From the NCBI GenBank assembly GCA_964252015.1, contig CAXULW010000018.1, positions 8,042 through 72,041 of the forward strand: DNA of 64,000 nt, in the 5' to 3' direction. The DNA comes from CAXSBR01 sp964252015 (GTDB lineage Bacteria; Actinomycetota; Actinomycetes; Mycobacteriales; Jatrophihabitantaceae). A model generated the notes under the pieces. It was given only the letters and a program-made list of their open reading frames with translations, had not been told where the DNA came from and ran no database searches. Position 1 is the first letter of the stretch. Each line of letters begins with the position of its first letter. Of the stretch, positions 1 to 7,991 are shown one piece after another. A program made the translations under genes and the position numbers.

Positions 1-79
1 AACACCCGCCTACTGTCGGAGTAGCTCGTCGTTTCGTTGCCACCGCCCCCTCCCACCGCCGACCCCCCAGGAGAGATGG

Positions 80-580
80 ATGTCCACTGACGCGATCGTT
101 CTACTCAAGGCTGACCACAAAGAGATCAAGTCCGTGTTCGCGAAGTTCGAAGCGGCAGGCGAGAACGCCGTGAAGGCCAAGGGTGCACTGGTCACCAGGA
201 TGATCGAGCTGCTCACCGTGCACACCTACCTGGAGAACGAACTCATCTACCCCGAGGTGCGCCGGCTCCTGCCCGCCCTCGAGGACGACGTGTTGGAGTC
301 CTACGAGGAGCACCACGTCGCCGACATCCTGTGTATGGAACTGGCCGTGCTCAGCCCGGACGCGGAGCGTTTCGACGCCAAGACGACCGTCCTGATCGAG
401 AACGTCACCCACCACATCGACGAGGAAGAACAGGACTGGTTTCCCAAGGTCCGCGCCGGACTGGGCCGTAAGCAGCTGTCCGAGCTGGGTGCGCGGATGC
501 TGGAGATGAAGCGCACGGCGCCGCGCAGCCCCGCCCAGCCCTCCGCGCTGAAGAAGACGATCGACGCCGTCCTCAAATAG
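80..580 (+). CDS. Hemerythrin HHE domain protein
   Basis: A 166-residue soluble protein with the two-fold HHE pattern of bacterial hemerythrin-like proteins. Metal-ligand candidates are H13 in 'KADHKEI', H48 and E52 in 'HTYLENE', H79/H80 in 'EEHHVAD', and H112/H113 plus E117 in 'HHIDEEEQDW'. Such proteins bind a di-iron centre, and in actinomycetes are linked to O2, NO or peroxide handling; the exact role here is inferred. The ATG follows AGGAGAG at about 6 bases. A GC-rich hairpin follows the stop codon. The C-terminal 30 residues (Arg/Pro/Lys rich) are outside the domain, as is usual. Confidence 0.9.
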   Translation: MSTDAIVLLKADHKEIKSVFAKFEAAGENAVKAKGALVTRMIELLTVHTYLENELIYPEVRRLLPALEDDVLESYEEHHVADILCMELAVLSPDAERFDAKTTVLIENVTHHIDEEEQDWFPKVRAGLGRKQLSELGARMLEMKRTAPRSPAQPSALKKTIDAVLK

Positions 581-581
581 G

Positions 582-601
582 GGCCGCGCGCGGACGCGGC
601 C
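582..601 (+). terminator. GC hairpin after hemerythrin gene
   Basis: GGCCGCG at 582-588 pairs perfectly with CGCGGCC at 595-601 around a six-base loop, directly after the hemerythrin stop codon. There is no T tract, as is common for actinomycete terminators. It also separates the gene from the convergent MmcQ remnant. Confidence 0.5.
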
Positions 602-768
602 GCGGAACGGATGGCGTGTTGTTCACTCTTCACCCGTAACCGATCCGGAGCGGGCAGGGTCGCGAAGATCCGCCCGTTCGCCCGGGAAGACGGGAAACCG
701 TGGTGGTCCTGCTCGACCCCTTCAGGCAGGGACAGCGCCAGGCGACGGGCAGCGGCGTGCGACACCAC
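600..768 (-). pseudogene. MmcQ/YjbR-family protein, N-terminal fragment
   Basis: Read on the minus strand from a GTG at 768, about 52 residues resemble the N-terminus of MmcQ/YjbR (CyaY-like fold) proteins: 'ARRLALSLPEGVEQDHHG', 'GRIFATLPAPDRLRVK'. Family members are usually near 115-120 residues. The similarity stops at about 610 and the frame runs into the antisense of the hemerythrin gene, so the C-terminal half is missing. The remnant lies 8 bases from the end of the MerR-VOC gene, possibly once co-transcribed with it. No function is expected. Confidence 0.55.
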
Positions 769-775
769 GCTGCGC

Positions 776-1576
776 TCAGCTCAGCGGTGCGTGGAAATAC
801 CAGAGGTGGCCCTCCAGATCGCGGGCGCCGTACTCACGAACCCCGTACGGCTGGTCCACCGGCGCCTTGACGACGTCGCCGCCGGCCGACAGCACGGCCG
901 CGTAGTGCGCGTCGACGTCGTCGACCGAGACCACCGTCATGCTGCTGACCGCGCCGAGGTTGCGGGGCGATTGATAGCCACGGCCAGCCGGATGCAGCCA
1001 GATGACGTGGTCCCCGGCCAACAGCTCGCCGTGTACCGCCCGCCCGCTCGCGTCGAACTCGAGCTTCCCGGCACCGAGACCGAAGACATCGGTGAGATAG
1101 GCATGGGCGGCGGCCAGATCTTCGTACACGAGCAACGTGGTCGTGCTGCGGATCGGGGTGTCGAGCATGCTCATCTCCTCCAAAATCGTGAACAACGCTT
1201 CCGGAGCCGCGGCGCCGGTCTGATCCAACTCGGTGGTGATCGCCCGCAGATGGGCCCGCAGCCGCGAAGCAAGTTGGATGCTGTGTTCAACCGCTTCGCT
1301 GTGTCGTCGAAGCATCGGGTCGAGCTCCCAGCTCGGGTCAGCGAGCATCGCGGCGATGTCACCCAGCCCGAACCCCAACCGGCGCAGCGCGAGGATCCGG
1401 TACAACCGGACTACATCGCCCGCCCCGTAGAGGCGATGGCCGCTCGCGGTCTGACCCTGCGGGCAGAGCAGCCCGATGCGGTCGTAGTGATGCAGCGTCC
1501 GGACGGTGACGCCACTCGACGCCGCCAGCACGCCCACCTTCCAGGTCCGGCCCGCGCCGCCCGACGAACGCTCCAT
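776..1576 (-). CDS. MerR-family regulator fused to a VOC (glyoxalase-like) domain
   Basis: A 266-residue fusion. Residues about 12-80 form a MerR winged helix ('GVTVRTLHHYDRIGLL', 'GHRLYGAGDVVRLYRI'), a coiled-coil linker follows, and residues about 140-264 are a vicinal-oxygen-chelate domain ('TTLLVYEDLAAAHAYL', 'DLEGHLWYF'), used here as a likely ligand sensor. The ATG at 1576 is preferred to the upstream start at 1648, because a MerR-type promoter with a 19-base spacer ends 7 bases before it and the extra 24 residues would overlap that promoter. Autoregulation is inferred from the dyad in that spacer. VOC-fused MerR proteins often respond to small hydrophobic drugs, but the ligand is unknown. 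Confidence 0.85.
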   Translation of the reverse strand: MERSSGGAGRTWKVGVLAASSGVTVRTLHHYDRIGLLCPQGQTASGHRLYGAGDVVRLYRILALRRLGFGLGDIAAMLADPSWELDPMLRRHSEAVEHSIQLASRLRAHLRAITTELDQTGAAAPEALFTILEEMSMLDTPIRSTTTLLVYEDLAAAHAYLTDVFGLGAGKLEFDASGRAVHGELLAGDHVIWLHPAGRGYQSPRNLGAVSSMTVVSVDDVDAHYAAVLSAGGDVVKAPVDQPYGVREYGARDLEGHLWYFHAPLS

Positions 1577-1583
1577 GGGCAGG

Positions 1584-1614
1584 ACGTTAGAACCCGACGT
1601 CGCGTCAGGATCAA
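1584..1614 (-). promoter_or_regulatory. MerR-type promoter with 19-base spacer and operator dyad
   Basis: On the minus strand, TTGATC (1614-1609) is a -35 and TAACGT (1589-1584) a -10, 19 bases apart, the elongated spacing typical of MerR-activated promoters. The spacer contains CCTGACG-CGA-CGTCGGG (1609-1593), a dyad with one mismatch. The -10 ends 7 bases before the ATG at 1576, so the mRNA is probably leaderless. Seen directly; regulation is inferred from the family. Confidence 0.6.
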
Positions 1615-1720
1615 CCCCCCGGGTGACGCAGCGTTTTGGGCGCTGCACCGCCCATAACGCTATACATCGCCCTCAGCGGGCCCGGCGGAGTGTGGCCGTC
1701 GCGGCCCCGAGCGCCGCGGC

Positions 1721-2383
1721 TCAGGTCGAGCTGCTACTCAGCGCCCGGTCGGCCGCGGCGGCGTCATCGAAGTGGCCGCCGCCGCGCGCTCCTGGCGCCG
1801 GATCGTTGGGGTGTCGGCTCAGCGGCACGGTGTCGACGCTGAGCCAGCCGGCCATCGGCAGCGACGCCAGAATCGACTGCATCGCCCGACCGTCTCGGGC
1901 CTGCCAGAGGCCGAGGGCGTGGCCCCCGACCGGCAGCGTCCAGAGCCGGATCAACCGGTGCTGGTCGGCCAGTTCACGGGTCCGCTCGGCCTCTTCCGCG
2001 ACGAGCGTGTCGACCTCGACCGCACTGGTCCCGGCGGGAATGGCGAGGACGAAGGTGGTCAGGAATTCGGTGCTTGCCGGGTCGAGCGTTTGCGGCCGCG
2101 CCGGGTCGTTCGGGTGCGGACCGAGCGCGACCACCTCGTCGGTGCGCCACACGCGCAAGGGCATCGAGACCAGCACGTGCTCGAGCTCAGCTGAGTCACC
2201 GGCTGAGAAGAGGCCGATCGTTCGCCATTCGCCGGACTGCAACGGTGGACGCCACAGGCGGAGCACGCTGCCCTGACGCGCGAGCTCCTGCGTGTGAGCA
2301 GCCTCCCGGGCTCGGATGTCCGCGACGCTCTGCTCCGACGTTCCGTGCGGGACGTTCGTGGTCATCGTGACGAGGTACTCCAT
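1721..2383 (-). CDS. Tandem muconolactone-isomerase-like (MIase) protein
   Basis: A 220-residue soluble protein made of two copies of an approximately 95-residue ferredoxin-fold domain of the muconolactone delta-isomerase type. Each copy ends in the same signature: 'LGPHPNDPARP' near residue 95 and 'LSRHPNDPAPG' near residue 195. Classical MIases are single-domain and decameric, so this is an internal duplication. The ATG at 2383 is preceded by GGAGG and begins with 'MEYLVTMTTNVP', matching the family start, while the longer upstream frame is unsupported. No other catechol or muconate genes are nearby, so activity on muconolactone is unproven. Confidence 0.8.
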   Translation of the reverse strand: MEYLVTMTTNVPHGTSEQSVADIRAREAAHTQELARQGSVLRLWRPPLQSGEWRTIGLFSAGDSAELEHVLVSMPLRVWRTDEVVALGPHPNDPARPQTLDPASTEFLTTFVLAIPAGTSAVEVDTLVAEEAERTRELADQHRLIRLWTLPVGGHALGLWQARDGRAMQSILASLPMAGWLSVDTVPLSRHPNDPAPGARGGGHFDDAAAADRALSSSST

Positions 2384-2412
2384 GGGTGTTCCTCCACCAT
2401 TGGCGCGGCGCG

Positions 2413-2988
2413 CTAGTGATCGCGTTTGTTCCAGCCGTGAAAGTGCGAGTGGTCGCCCGCGGCCCACTCTTCGCGTAATCCGGGTGCAGCCAGATCCCAG
2501 TCCGGGCGGACCTCGCTGCCCACGGCGCGCAGGTCGCGCCACAAGTCATCGACGGACGGGCGTCCCCAGAACCAGTAGCCGTTGTAGATGCTGTACACGA
2601 CCAGCCCGGGCTTCAGTACGAGCGTGTGCGGAATCATCGGGTCGTTGTCGGGGTCGGTGTACTCCTGGATTTCCAGGTCTTTCTGGATCGTCCGTCCAGG
2701 ATCGGAGAGGAATGTCCACTGCGCGCCGACTGAGGCTCGGAACTCCTGCAACGTGTGGTGCACGTCGGTCGAGATCGTGACGATCTGCGTATAGGCCACA
2801 GCGATCTTCGGCTGGATTGCCGCCAGGTCGAGATGCTGCTGATGCTCCTTCGGGCAGTAGTGACCGCGGGCGAGGGTAAGGATCATCGGATCGTCCCCCT
2901 GCAGCTCACTGAGCGAGCGGACGGTCTCGGTGTGATCGGGTAGGGCGTAGTCGGGAAAGACGCTGCCCGGAATGATGTCGGCTCGCAT
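2413..2988 (-). CDS. Redoxin / AhpC-TSA family peroxiredoxin-like protein
   Basis: A 191-residue thioredoxin-fold protein. 'FPDYALPDHTETVRSLSEL' opens the AhpC/TSA domain, and 'RGHYCPKEHQQ' holds the single peroxidatic cysteine (about C45). There is no obvious resolving cysteine, so it would act as a 1-Cys enzyme or a peroxiredoxin-like protein. It is probably the distal gene of a minus-strand cluster with the 65-residue protein and the VOC protein upstream, with a 41-base gap to the former. Start ATG 2988 fits the family N-terminus. A role in peroxide detoxification is inferred. Confidence 0.8.
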   Translation of the reverse strand: MRADIIPGSVFPDYALPDHTETVRSLSELQGDDPMILTLARGHYCPKEHQQHLDLAAIQPKIAVAYTQIVTISTDVHHTLQEFRASVGAQWTFLSDPGRTIQKDLEIQEYTDPDNDPMIPHTLVLKPGLVVYSIYNGYWFWGRPSVDDLWRDLRAVGSEVRPDWDLAAPGLREEWAAGDHSHFHGWNKRDH

Positions 2989-3029
2989 GCGCTGGTCGCC
3001 TCTCGGTCGAACAGGTTCGTGTATTGGGA

Positions 3030-3227
3030 CTAAACGCGCTGCGCGAGGATCGGCTGCATGTAGCGGCCCGCCGCAGCCGTCGCTTCCGGCGAGGTCTGAC
3101 CCGATAGTCGGGCATCGAGGTACGCCGCGTACCAGTCCCACCAGTTGTGTGGGGGCGATGACTTCTCGAAGGGATCGTGGTGATCAGCGGTCTCGTGCAG
3201 CAGGTCCGCCAGCGTCGCGACGTCCAT
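3030..3227 (-). CDS. Small conserved actinobacterial protein of unknown function
   Basis: A 65-residue protein with 'HETADHHDPFEKSSPPHNWW' and 'SPEATAAAGRYM'. From memory, close relatives occur in actinobacteria beside or fused to VOC proteins, often labelled bleomycin-resistance-like without evidence. It lies 6 bases downstream of the VOC gene and so is likely co-translated with it. There is no signal peptide or membrane segment. Function is unknown. Confidence 0.7.
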   Translation of the reverse strand: MDVATLADLLHETADHHDPFEKSSPPHNWWDWYAAYLDARLSGQTSPEATAAAGRYMQPILAQRV

Positions 3228-3233
3228 GGCCTT

Positions 3234-3737
3234 TTACCGGCCGGGGAGGCGGGTGACGATTTCCTGCAGTATCCAGCCGTTACCGTCGGGATCACTGAAC
3301 GACGCAAATGAAGAATACGAGCGCCGCTGCGGATCCAGGCCGGGCACCCGGGCGTCGGTGCCGGCGTGATGAAACACGCCGCCGGCGTCGTGGAAGATGC
3401 CGCTGACCTCCACGCCACGGGCGACCAGATCAGCCCGCCCGGCCTCGATATCGCTCACCACCAGCATCAACGCATCTGCCGAACCGGGCGCGGCATCGGT
3501 CACGTGGGAACCGAAGATGACCGAGCAGGGCGAACCCGGCGGGGTCACCTGCACCACCCGAAAACCCGCCTCACCGGGGAAATCGGCATCCAATCGCCAG
3601 CCCAGGCGCAAATAGAAGTCTTTGGCCCGGTCGACATCGGACACGGGCAGGACGATGACCTCGAGTTTCATGTCCATCGTCGGTGCGGCGGGCACGTCGG
3701 TCGACGGTTGACTGGCTGCTGCCGTAACGCTCATCAT
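3234..3737 (-). CDS. VOC family (glyoxalase/bleomycin-resistance fold) protein
   Basis: A 167-residue protein with one VOC domain from about residue 24: 'KLEVIVLPVSDVDRAKDFYL' and the C-terminal 'FSDPDGNGWILQEI', where the terminal Glu is the usual metal-ligand position. It is the first gene of a likely three-gene minus-strand unit (VOC, 65-residue protein, redoxin). The first 20 residues (Ala/Pro rich) look like a flexible tail, and a start at 3675 (Met) is also possible. Substrate unknown. Confidence 0.85.
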   Translation of the reverse strand: MMSVTAAASQPSTDVPAAPTMDMKLEVIVLPVSDVDRAKDFYLRLGWRLDADFPGEAGFRVVQVTPPGSPCSVIFGSHVTDAAPGSADALMLVVSDIEAGRADLVARGVEVSGIFHDAGGVFHHAGTDARVPGLDPQRRSYSSFASFSDPDGNGWILQEIVTRLPGR

Positions 3738-4030
3738 GGCCTCCGATTTGATTCCTCTGACGGGTCGCGGTCACACGATGCGGTGCCGATCGTGCCCGTG
3801 AAACCTCTGGTTGATCTTCGATGTCGACCAGGGATTCTCGCAGGCGAGACCCCGGTTAGCCAGACCTACGCTGTGCGCGACGACGCAGCCCGCTCGCGCC
3901 GTCCATGTCCGCAAGGGATTGCCACGTTGACGAACCTCTCGGCTTACCTGATTCGGGCGTTATCGGCAGGCGAGCTCGGGCCATGCTGCTTGCCGGAACC
4001 GACGGGTCCGAGCAAGTGACGGGTGAGTTC

Positions 4031-5767
4031 GTGGCGACGCTGCTGTCGGTGAACGTAGGCCGCCCGCGCGACGTCGCGTGGCGTGGCCGGACCGTGTACA
4101 CCGGCATCTGGAAGGCGCCGGTCGACGGTCCGATCATGGCTCGCCGGCTGAATCTGGACGGTGACGGGCAGGGCGATCTGAACGGTCACGGTGGCGAGCA
4201 GCGCGCGGTGATGGTCTATCAGGCCGAGTCGTACCAGCACTGGGGCGAATTTCTGGGCCGGTCAGATCTGAGCTACGGCATCTTCGGTGAGAACTTCACG
4301 GTGGGCGGGTTGGCCGACGACGAGGTCTGCATCGGCGATCGTTACCGCATCGGCGCGGCCGAGTTCGAGGTGACCCAGCCGCGGACGACCTGCTATCGCG
4401 TGGGTGTGCGCCTCAACGAGCCGCGGATGGCGTCGCTGCTGGTCGGCCACCACCGTCCCGGTTTCTACTTCCGGGTGCTGCGTGAGGGGCTGGTGCAAGC
4501 CGGCGACGAGATCGTCAAGGTCGGCACCGCTCCCGAACGGGTCAGTGTGTCCTCGACCGACGCTCTGCTCTACCTGCCGGGGGCCGATCTCGCGGCCATG
4601 CGCCGGCTACTGACCGTGCCTGCACTCAGTCCGGGCTGGCAAGGGTCGTTTCGCGACCTCGACGACCAAGCCGACAGCGCCGACCATCGGCCCGATCAAC
4701 GGCCCGAGACGACGGCGCCGGCGTGGGCTGGGTTTCGGCGTATGCGGGTGGCCCGCCTGGTGCGCGAAACCGACGCCGTCACGTCCGTCTACCTGCAGGC
4801 TGTGGGTGATGTTGCTTTGCCGGTCCCGCGGCCCGGACAGTATGTGACCGTCCGGCTGGGCGGTGCCGGCGATCCCGCTCCGGTGCGCAGCTATTCGCTG
4901 TCGGCGTTCGGCCCGGACAGCTATCGCATCAGCGTCAAGCGCGAGAGCCGAGGCGTGGCCAGTGGCTACATCGGCACCACGCTGGCCGCCGGCGCGGAGC
5001 TGGATGTCGCGGCGCCTCGGGGTGAGTTCGTCCTCGCCGATGGTGCCGGCCCGGTGGTGCTGCTGTCCGCCGGTATCGGGCAGACGCCCGTGCTGGCCAT
5101 GCTGCGCTCGCTCGCCGAGGTGGGCAGCACCCGCGCGGTGTGGTGGCTGCACACGGCCGCCCGCCCGTCCACGCAGGCCTTCGCCTACGAGGCCGACCAG
5201 CTCGTCCGGTCCTTGCCGAATGCCCGCAGCCAGGTCTTCTACACCGCGGATGCCGGCGGGCGGTCCGGGTCGGGCGTCGTCCAGGGGCGCCTCGATCGGG
5301 CCGCGCTGGCTGGACTCGATCTGCCGGTCGAGGCCACCGTGTACCTGTGCGGCCCGACCGGGTTCATGGACGCCATGGCGGCGGCCCTGGCTGATCTGGG
5401 CCTGGCCCCGAGCCGGATTCACACCGAGGTGTTCGCGTCGCTATCGGCGATCAACCCCGGTGTCGTGGCCACCGACCGCCCGGCCCCGCATGCGCCGGCG
5501 GTGGGCGGGACCGGGCCGATGATCACCTTCGCCCGCGCCGGGGTTACCGCTGCCTTCGATGAAGACCTGTCCAGCCTGCTCGAGATGGCCGAGGCCTGCG
5601 ATGTCCCGACCCGTTGGTCCTGCCGCACCGGTGTCTGCCATACCTGCTCGACCCCGATCCTGTCGGGTTCGGTCAGCTACGCGATCGATCCGCTCACCGA
5701 ACCGGACTCCGGCCAGGTGTTGCTGTGTTGCACCCGCCCCGACTCCGCCGTCGTTCTCGACTTGTAA
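4031..5767 (+). CDS. MOSC domain - ferredoxin reductase - 2Fe-2S ferredoxin fusion protein
   Basis: A 578-residue three-part redox enzyme. Residues about 1-200 are a YiiM-like MOSC domain ('RTVYTGIWKAPV', 'GEQRAVMVYQAESYQHW', 'QPRTTCYRVGVRL' with the candidate Mo-ligand Cys). Residues about 230-465 are an FNR-type FAD/NAD module ('PVRSYSLSAFG', 'LLSAGIGQTPVLAML', 'YLCGPTGFM'). The tail is a plant-type 2Fe-2S domain with cysteines in 'SCRTGVCHTC' and 'LLCC'. The family predicts molybdenum-cofactor reduction of N-hydroxylated compounds with built-in electron supply from NAD(P)H. I chose GTG 4031 because family members begin 'ATLLSVNVG'; ATG 3983 would add 16 residues. Confidence 0.9.
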   Translation: MATLLSVNVGRPRDVAWRGRTVYTGIWKAPVDGPIMARRLNLDGDGQGDLNGHGGEQRAVMVYQAESYQHWGEFLGRSDLSYGIFGENFTVGGLADDEVCIGDRYRIGAAEFEVTQPRTTCYRVGVRLNEPRMASLLVGHHRPGFYFRVLREGLVQAGDEIVKVGTAPERVSVSSTDALLYLPGADLAAMRRLLTVPALSPGWQGSFRDLDDQADSADHRPDQRPETTAPAWAGFRRMRVARLVRETDAVTSVYLQAVGDVALPVPRPGQYVTVRLGGAGDPAPVRSYSLSAFGPDSYRISVKRESRGVASGYIGTTLAAGAELDVAAPRGEFVLADGAGPVVLLSAGIGQTPVLAMLRSLAEVGSTRAVWWLHTAARPSTQAFAYEADQLVRSLPNARSQVFYTADAGGRSGSGVVQGRLDRAALAGLDLPVEATVYLCGPTGFMDAMAAALADLGLAPSRIHTEVFASLSAINPGVVATDRPAPHAPAVGGTGPMITFARAGVTAAFDEDLSSLLEMAEACDVPTRWSCRTGVCHTCSTPILSGSVSYAIDPLTEPDSGQVLLCCTRPDSAVVLDL

Positions 5768-5829
5768 GGCCGTCAGCTCCAAGCTCATTGACCCGTCGCC
5801 ATCAGACGTGCTCGCGCCGTTACGGCGCG

Positions 5830-6127
5830 ATGAGCGCTGAGTGGGCCACGTATCTCGATTCCTCAGCCATCGTGAAGCTGGCGGTGTTGGAAACCGAGTC
5901 AACGGCGCTACGGCCGTATCTGCGGCGCAAACATCCGCTCGTTACCAGTGCTCTCGCCCACACGGAAGTCGCTCGAGCGCTGTTGCCGCTCGGCCCCGCC
6001 GCCCTCGCGCGAGGCGAGGACACGATGAGTCGTCTAGACGTCATCCGGATCGCGCGTCTGTACCTACGACGAGCGGATGGCCCGTTCCGCGGCCGAGCTG
6101 GGAATGACCGTCGTCGGGCCAAGGTGA
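5830..6127 (+). pseudogene. vapC-type PIN-domain toxin remnant
   Basis: From ATG 5830 the frame reads 'YLDSSAIVKLAVLETES' and 'SALAHTEVARALLPLG', the first half of a VapC PIN-domain RNase with the first acidic residues. After about 6050 the frame is wrong, and the C-terminal VapC signature 'TYDERMARSAAELGMTVVGP' appears in another frame and ends at 6127. The central segment that carries the third acidic residue ('LRSLDAIHLATA' in relatives) is absent, so an internal deletion with frame loss has occurred. No vapB antitoxin is present in the 60 bases upstream. Confidence 0.75.
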
Positions 6128-6464
6128 CTCGAGCCGGCCGGTTAGGCCGATGGGCTGACCTGACGTAGCGCATACTTCGCAGGTCTCCTTGTCGCTCCGC
6201 CGTGGCGGTTGGCCCTCGCAGGACCGATGCCGCGCGGGCGGGTCACAACTGCATGACCAGGGCCAGGGGCCCGGACAACCGCCTTGGAGGGTCTGCGCCC
6301 GTCAGTAGGCGCGGCCCGACGCAAAGCCCCGGTGACTCGCGGGGCGTGCACTCGGATGCCTCCCGGCCGGGATTGGCACCGCCGGTGGCCGCGTCGATTC
6401 TGTCCACCATCTCCAGTGCGCCTTATAGTCACGTCACGTTGGACGAACACGGGGAGGCGTCGGG
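6128..6464. other. Intergenic region, no gene seen
   Basis: About 340 bases between the vapC remnant and the CHAD gene. No frame has convincing protein similarity. TATAGT at 6424-6429 is a plausible -10 about 35 bases before the GTG start of the CHAD gene, but no good -35 matches it. Confidence 0.4.
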
Positions 6465-7991
6465 GTGCAGCAGGAGGAACTGCTATTCGCGCCGACCGGT
6501 GATCCCAGGCAGGTGCTCGCAGTTCTGTCCACTCGATACACCGTTGCGGCCGAGGCCGCTGAGGTTGCGCAGTGGACCTACCTGGACACGGTTGACTGGC
6601 GGCTCCACCGCGCTGGCATGTCGCTTCGCGACAGCCGAAAGGGGTCCGCCGCAGAGCTGGTCCTGTCGACCCGCTCAGGCGATCAGATCGCGGTCGCCTC
6701 CCGGGCCTGGTCCTGGCCGCGCCGAGCCGACACGCTGCCCGCGTCAAAGATTCGCGACCAACTGGCCGAAGCGGTCGGCGTTCGAGCACTGCTACCCATG
6801 GCTCAGGTCCAGGTCCGGTCGATCCCGCTGCGTCTCACCGATGACCTGGACAAGACTCGCGTGCGGATACGCGTCGATCAACAACGCCTCATCGGGTCCG
6901 GCGATCAACCGCTGCCACTGCAGGTTCTCATTGCGCCGCTGCGCGGGTACGACCGTGACGCCGATCGGTGCACCCGGCTCCTGGCCGAAGCCATGCCGCA
7001 GTTCGACTCGCACGATCCGGCCGCGACGATCGCCATGACCGCCGCCGGTCGGCCGCCGGGGCAAGCGTCCGTCCCCGCGTTGTCGCTGAACCCGGCCGAC
7101 CCGGCCGCCGTGTCGATGGCCGCGGTGCTCGGGCGGTGGATGGACATCATCGACGCGGTGCGAGCCGGCGTGCTCGGCGACGTCGACCCGGAATACCTCC
7201 ACGACCTGCGTACCGCCGTGCGGGCCTCGCGGTCGATCCTCAAACTCGGCGGCGACCTGGTGCTGGGCGCCACCGTTTCGGAGCGGTTCGCGGCTGAGTT
7301 CGCCTGGCTCGGCCAACTCACCACCCCACTTCGCGACATCGACGTCTACCTCGAGGAGCTGGCCGGGCGGGGAGCGTTGCCCGTCTCCGGTCTGGACGAT
7401 CTCGAGCCCCTCGTGCGGCATCTGAAGCACCGGCGCGGGCAAGCCGTTCGGGCGGTGCGGGCCGGGCTGCGATCCGATCGCGGCGTGCGCCTGTCCGGCG
7501 AGTGGCACCGCACGCTGACCGAACTCACTTATACGGCTGAGCCGACCACGCTGGACCTGGCCGCACAGCATGCACGATCGGCCTACCGCCGGATCGTCAA
7601 GGCCGCCGCTCCCGTCACCGAAGAGACACCGGCCGACGACCTGCACCGGCTGCGGCGACGATGCAAGCAAATGCGGTACCTGCTCGACGGCTACGGCTCG
7701 GTCTACGCCCCCGAACCGCACCGCGCCGTGCTGTCCGCGCTGAAGAGGCTCCAGGACTGCCTGGGCGACATCCAGGACAGCGACGTACAACGCAGCCAAC
7801 TCGCCGACATCGCCACGACCCTGAGCGGCCGCGGCGTTCCGGTCGCGACGGTGCTGGCGATGGGGGCATTACGCGATCGCAACGCCACCCGCGACCACGC
7901 CGCACGAGCTGATCTACGTCGACGCCTGCAGACGTTCACCGCGCCGAAAATGAACGCGAATGTCGCGGCGCTGACCGCACCCAGCCCATGA
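6465..7991 (+). CDS. CYTH-like / CHAD domain protein
   Basis: A 508-residue protein. The N-terminal 200 residues resemble a degenerate CYTH tunnel domain ('YLDTVDWRLHRAGMSLRD' is the CYTH signature region). Residues about 220-490 are a CHAD domain with its conserved basic helices: 'HDLRTAVRASRSILK' and 'LHRLRRRCKQMRYLLD'. CHAD domains bind inorganic polyphosphate and often sit on polyphosphate granules, and CYTH domains act on or bind triphosphates. GTG 6465 is preceded by GGGAGG. The stop overlaps the ATG of the ParA gene by 4 bases, implying coupled translation. Polyphosphate binding is inferred from the family. Confidence 0.88.
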   Translation: MQQEELLFAPTGDPRQVLAVLSTRYTVAAEAAEVAQWTYLDTVDWRLHRAGMSLRDSRKGSAAELVLSTRSGDQIAVASRAWSWPRRADTLPASKIRDQLAEAVGVRALLPMAQVQVRSIPLRLTDDLDKTRVRIRVDQQRLIGSGDQPLPLQVLIAPLRGYDRDADRCTRLLAEAMPQFDSHDPAATIAMTAAGRPPGQASVPALSLNPADPAAVSMAAVLGRWMDIIDAVRAGVLGDVDPEYLHDLRTAVRASRSILKLGGDLVLGATVSERFAAEFAWLGQLTTPLRDIDVYLEELAGRGALPVSGLDDLEPLVRHLKHRRGQAVRAVRAGLRSDRGVRLSGEWHRTLTELTYTAEPTTLDLAAQHARSAYRRIVKAAAPVTEETPADDLHRLRRRCKQMRYLLDGYGSVYAPEPHRAVLSALKRLQDCLGDIQDSDVQRSQLADIATTLSGRGVPVATVLAMGALRDRNATRDHAARADLRRRLQTFTAPKMNANVAALTAPSP

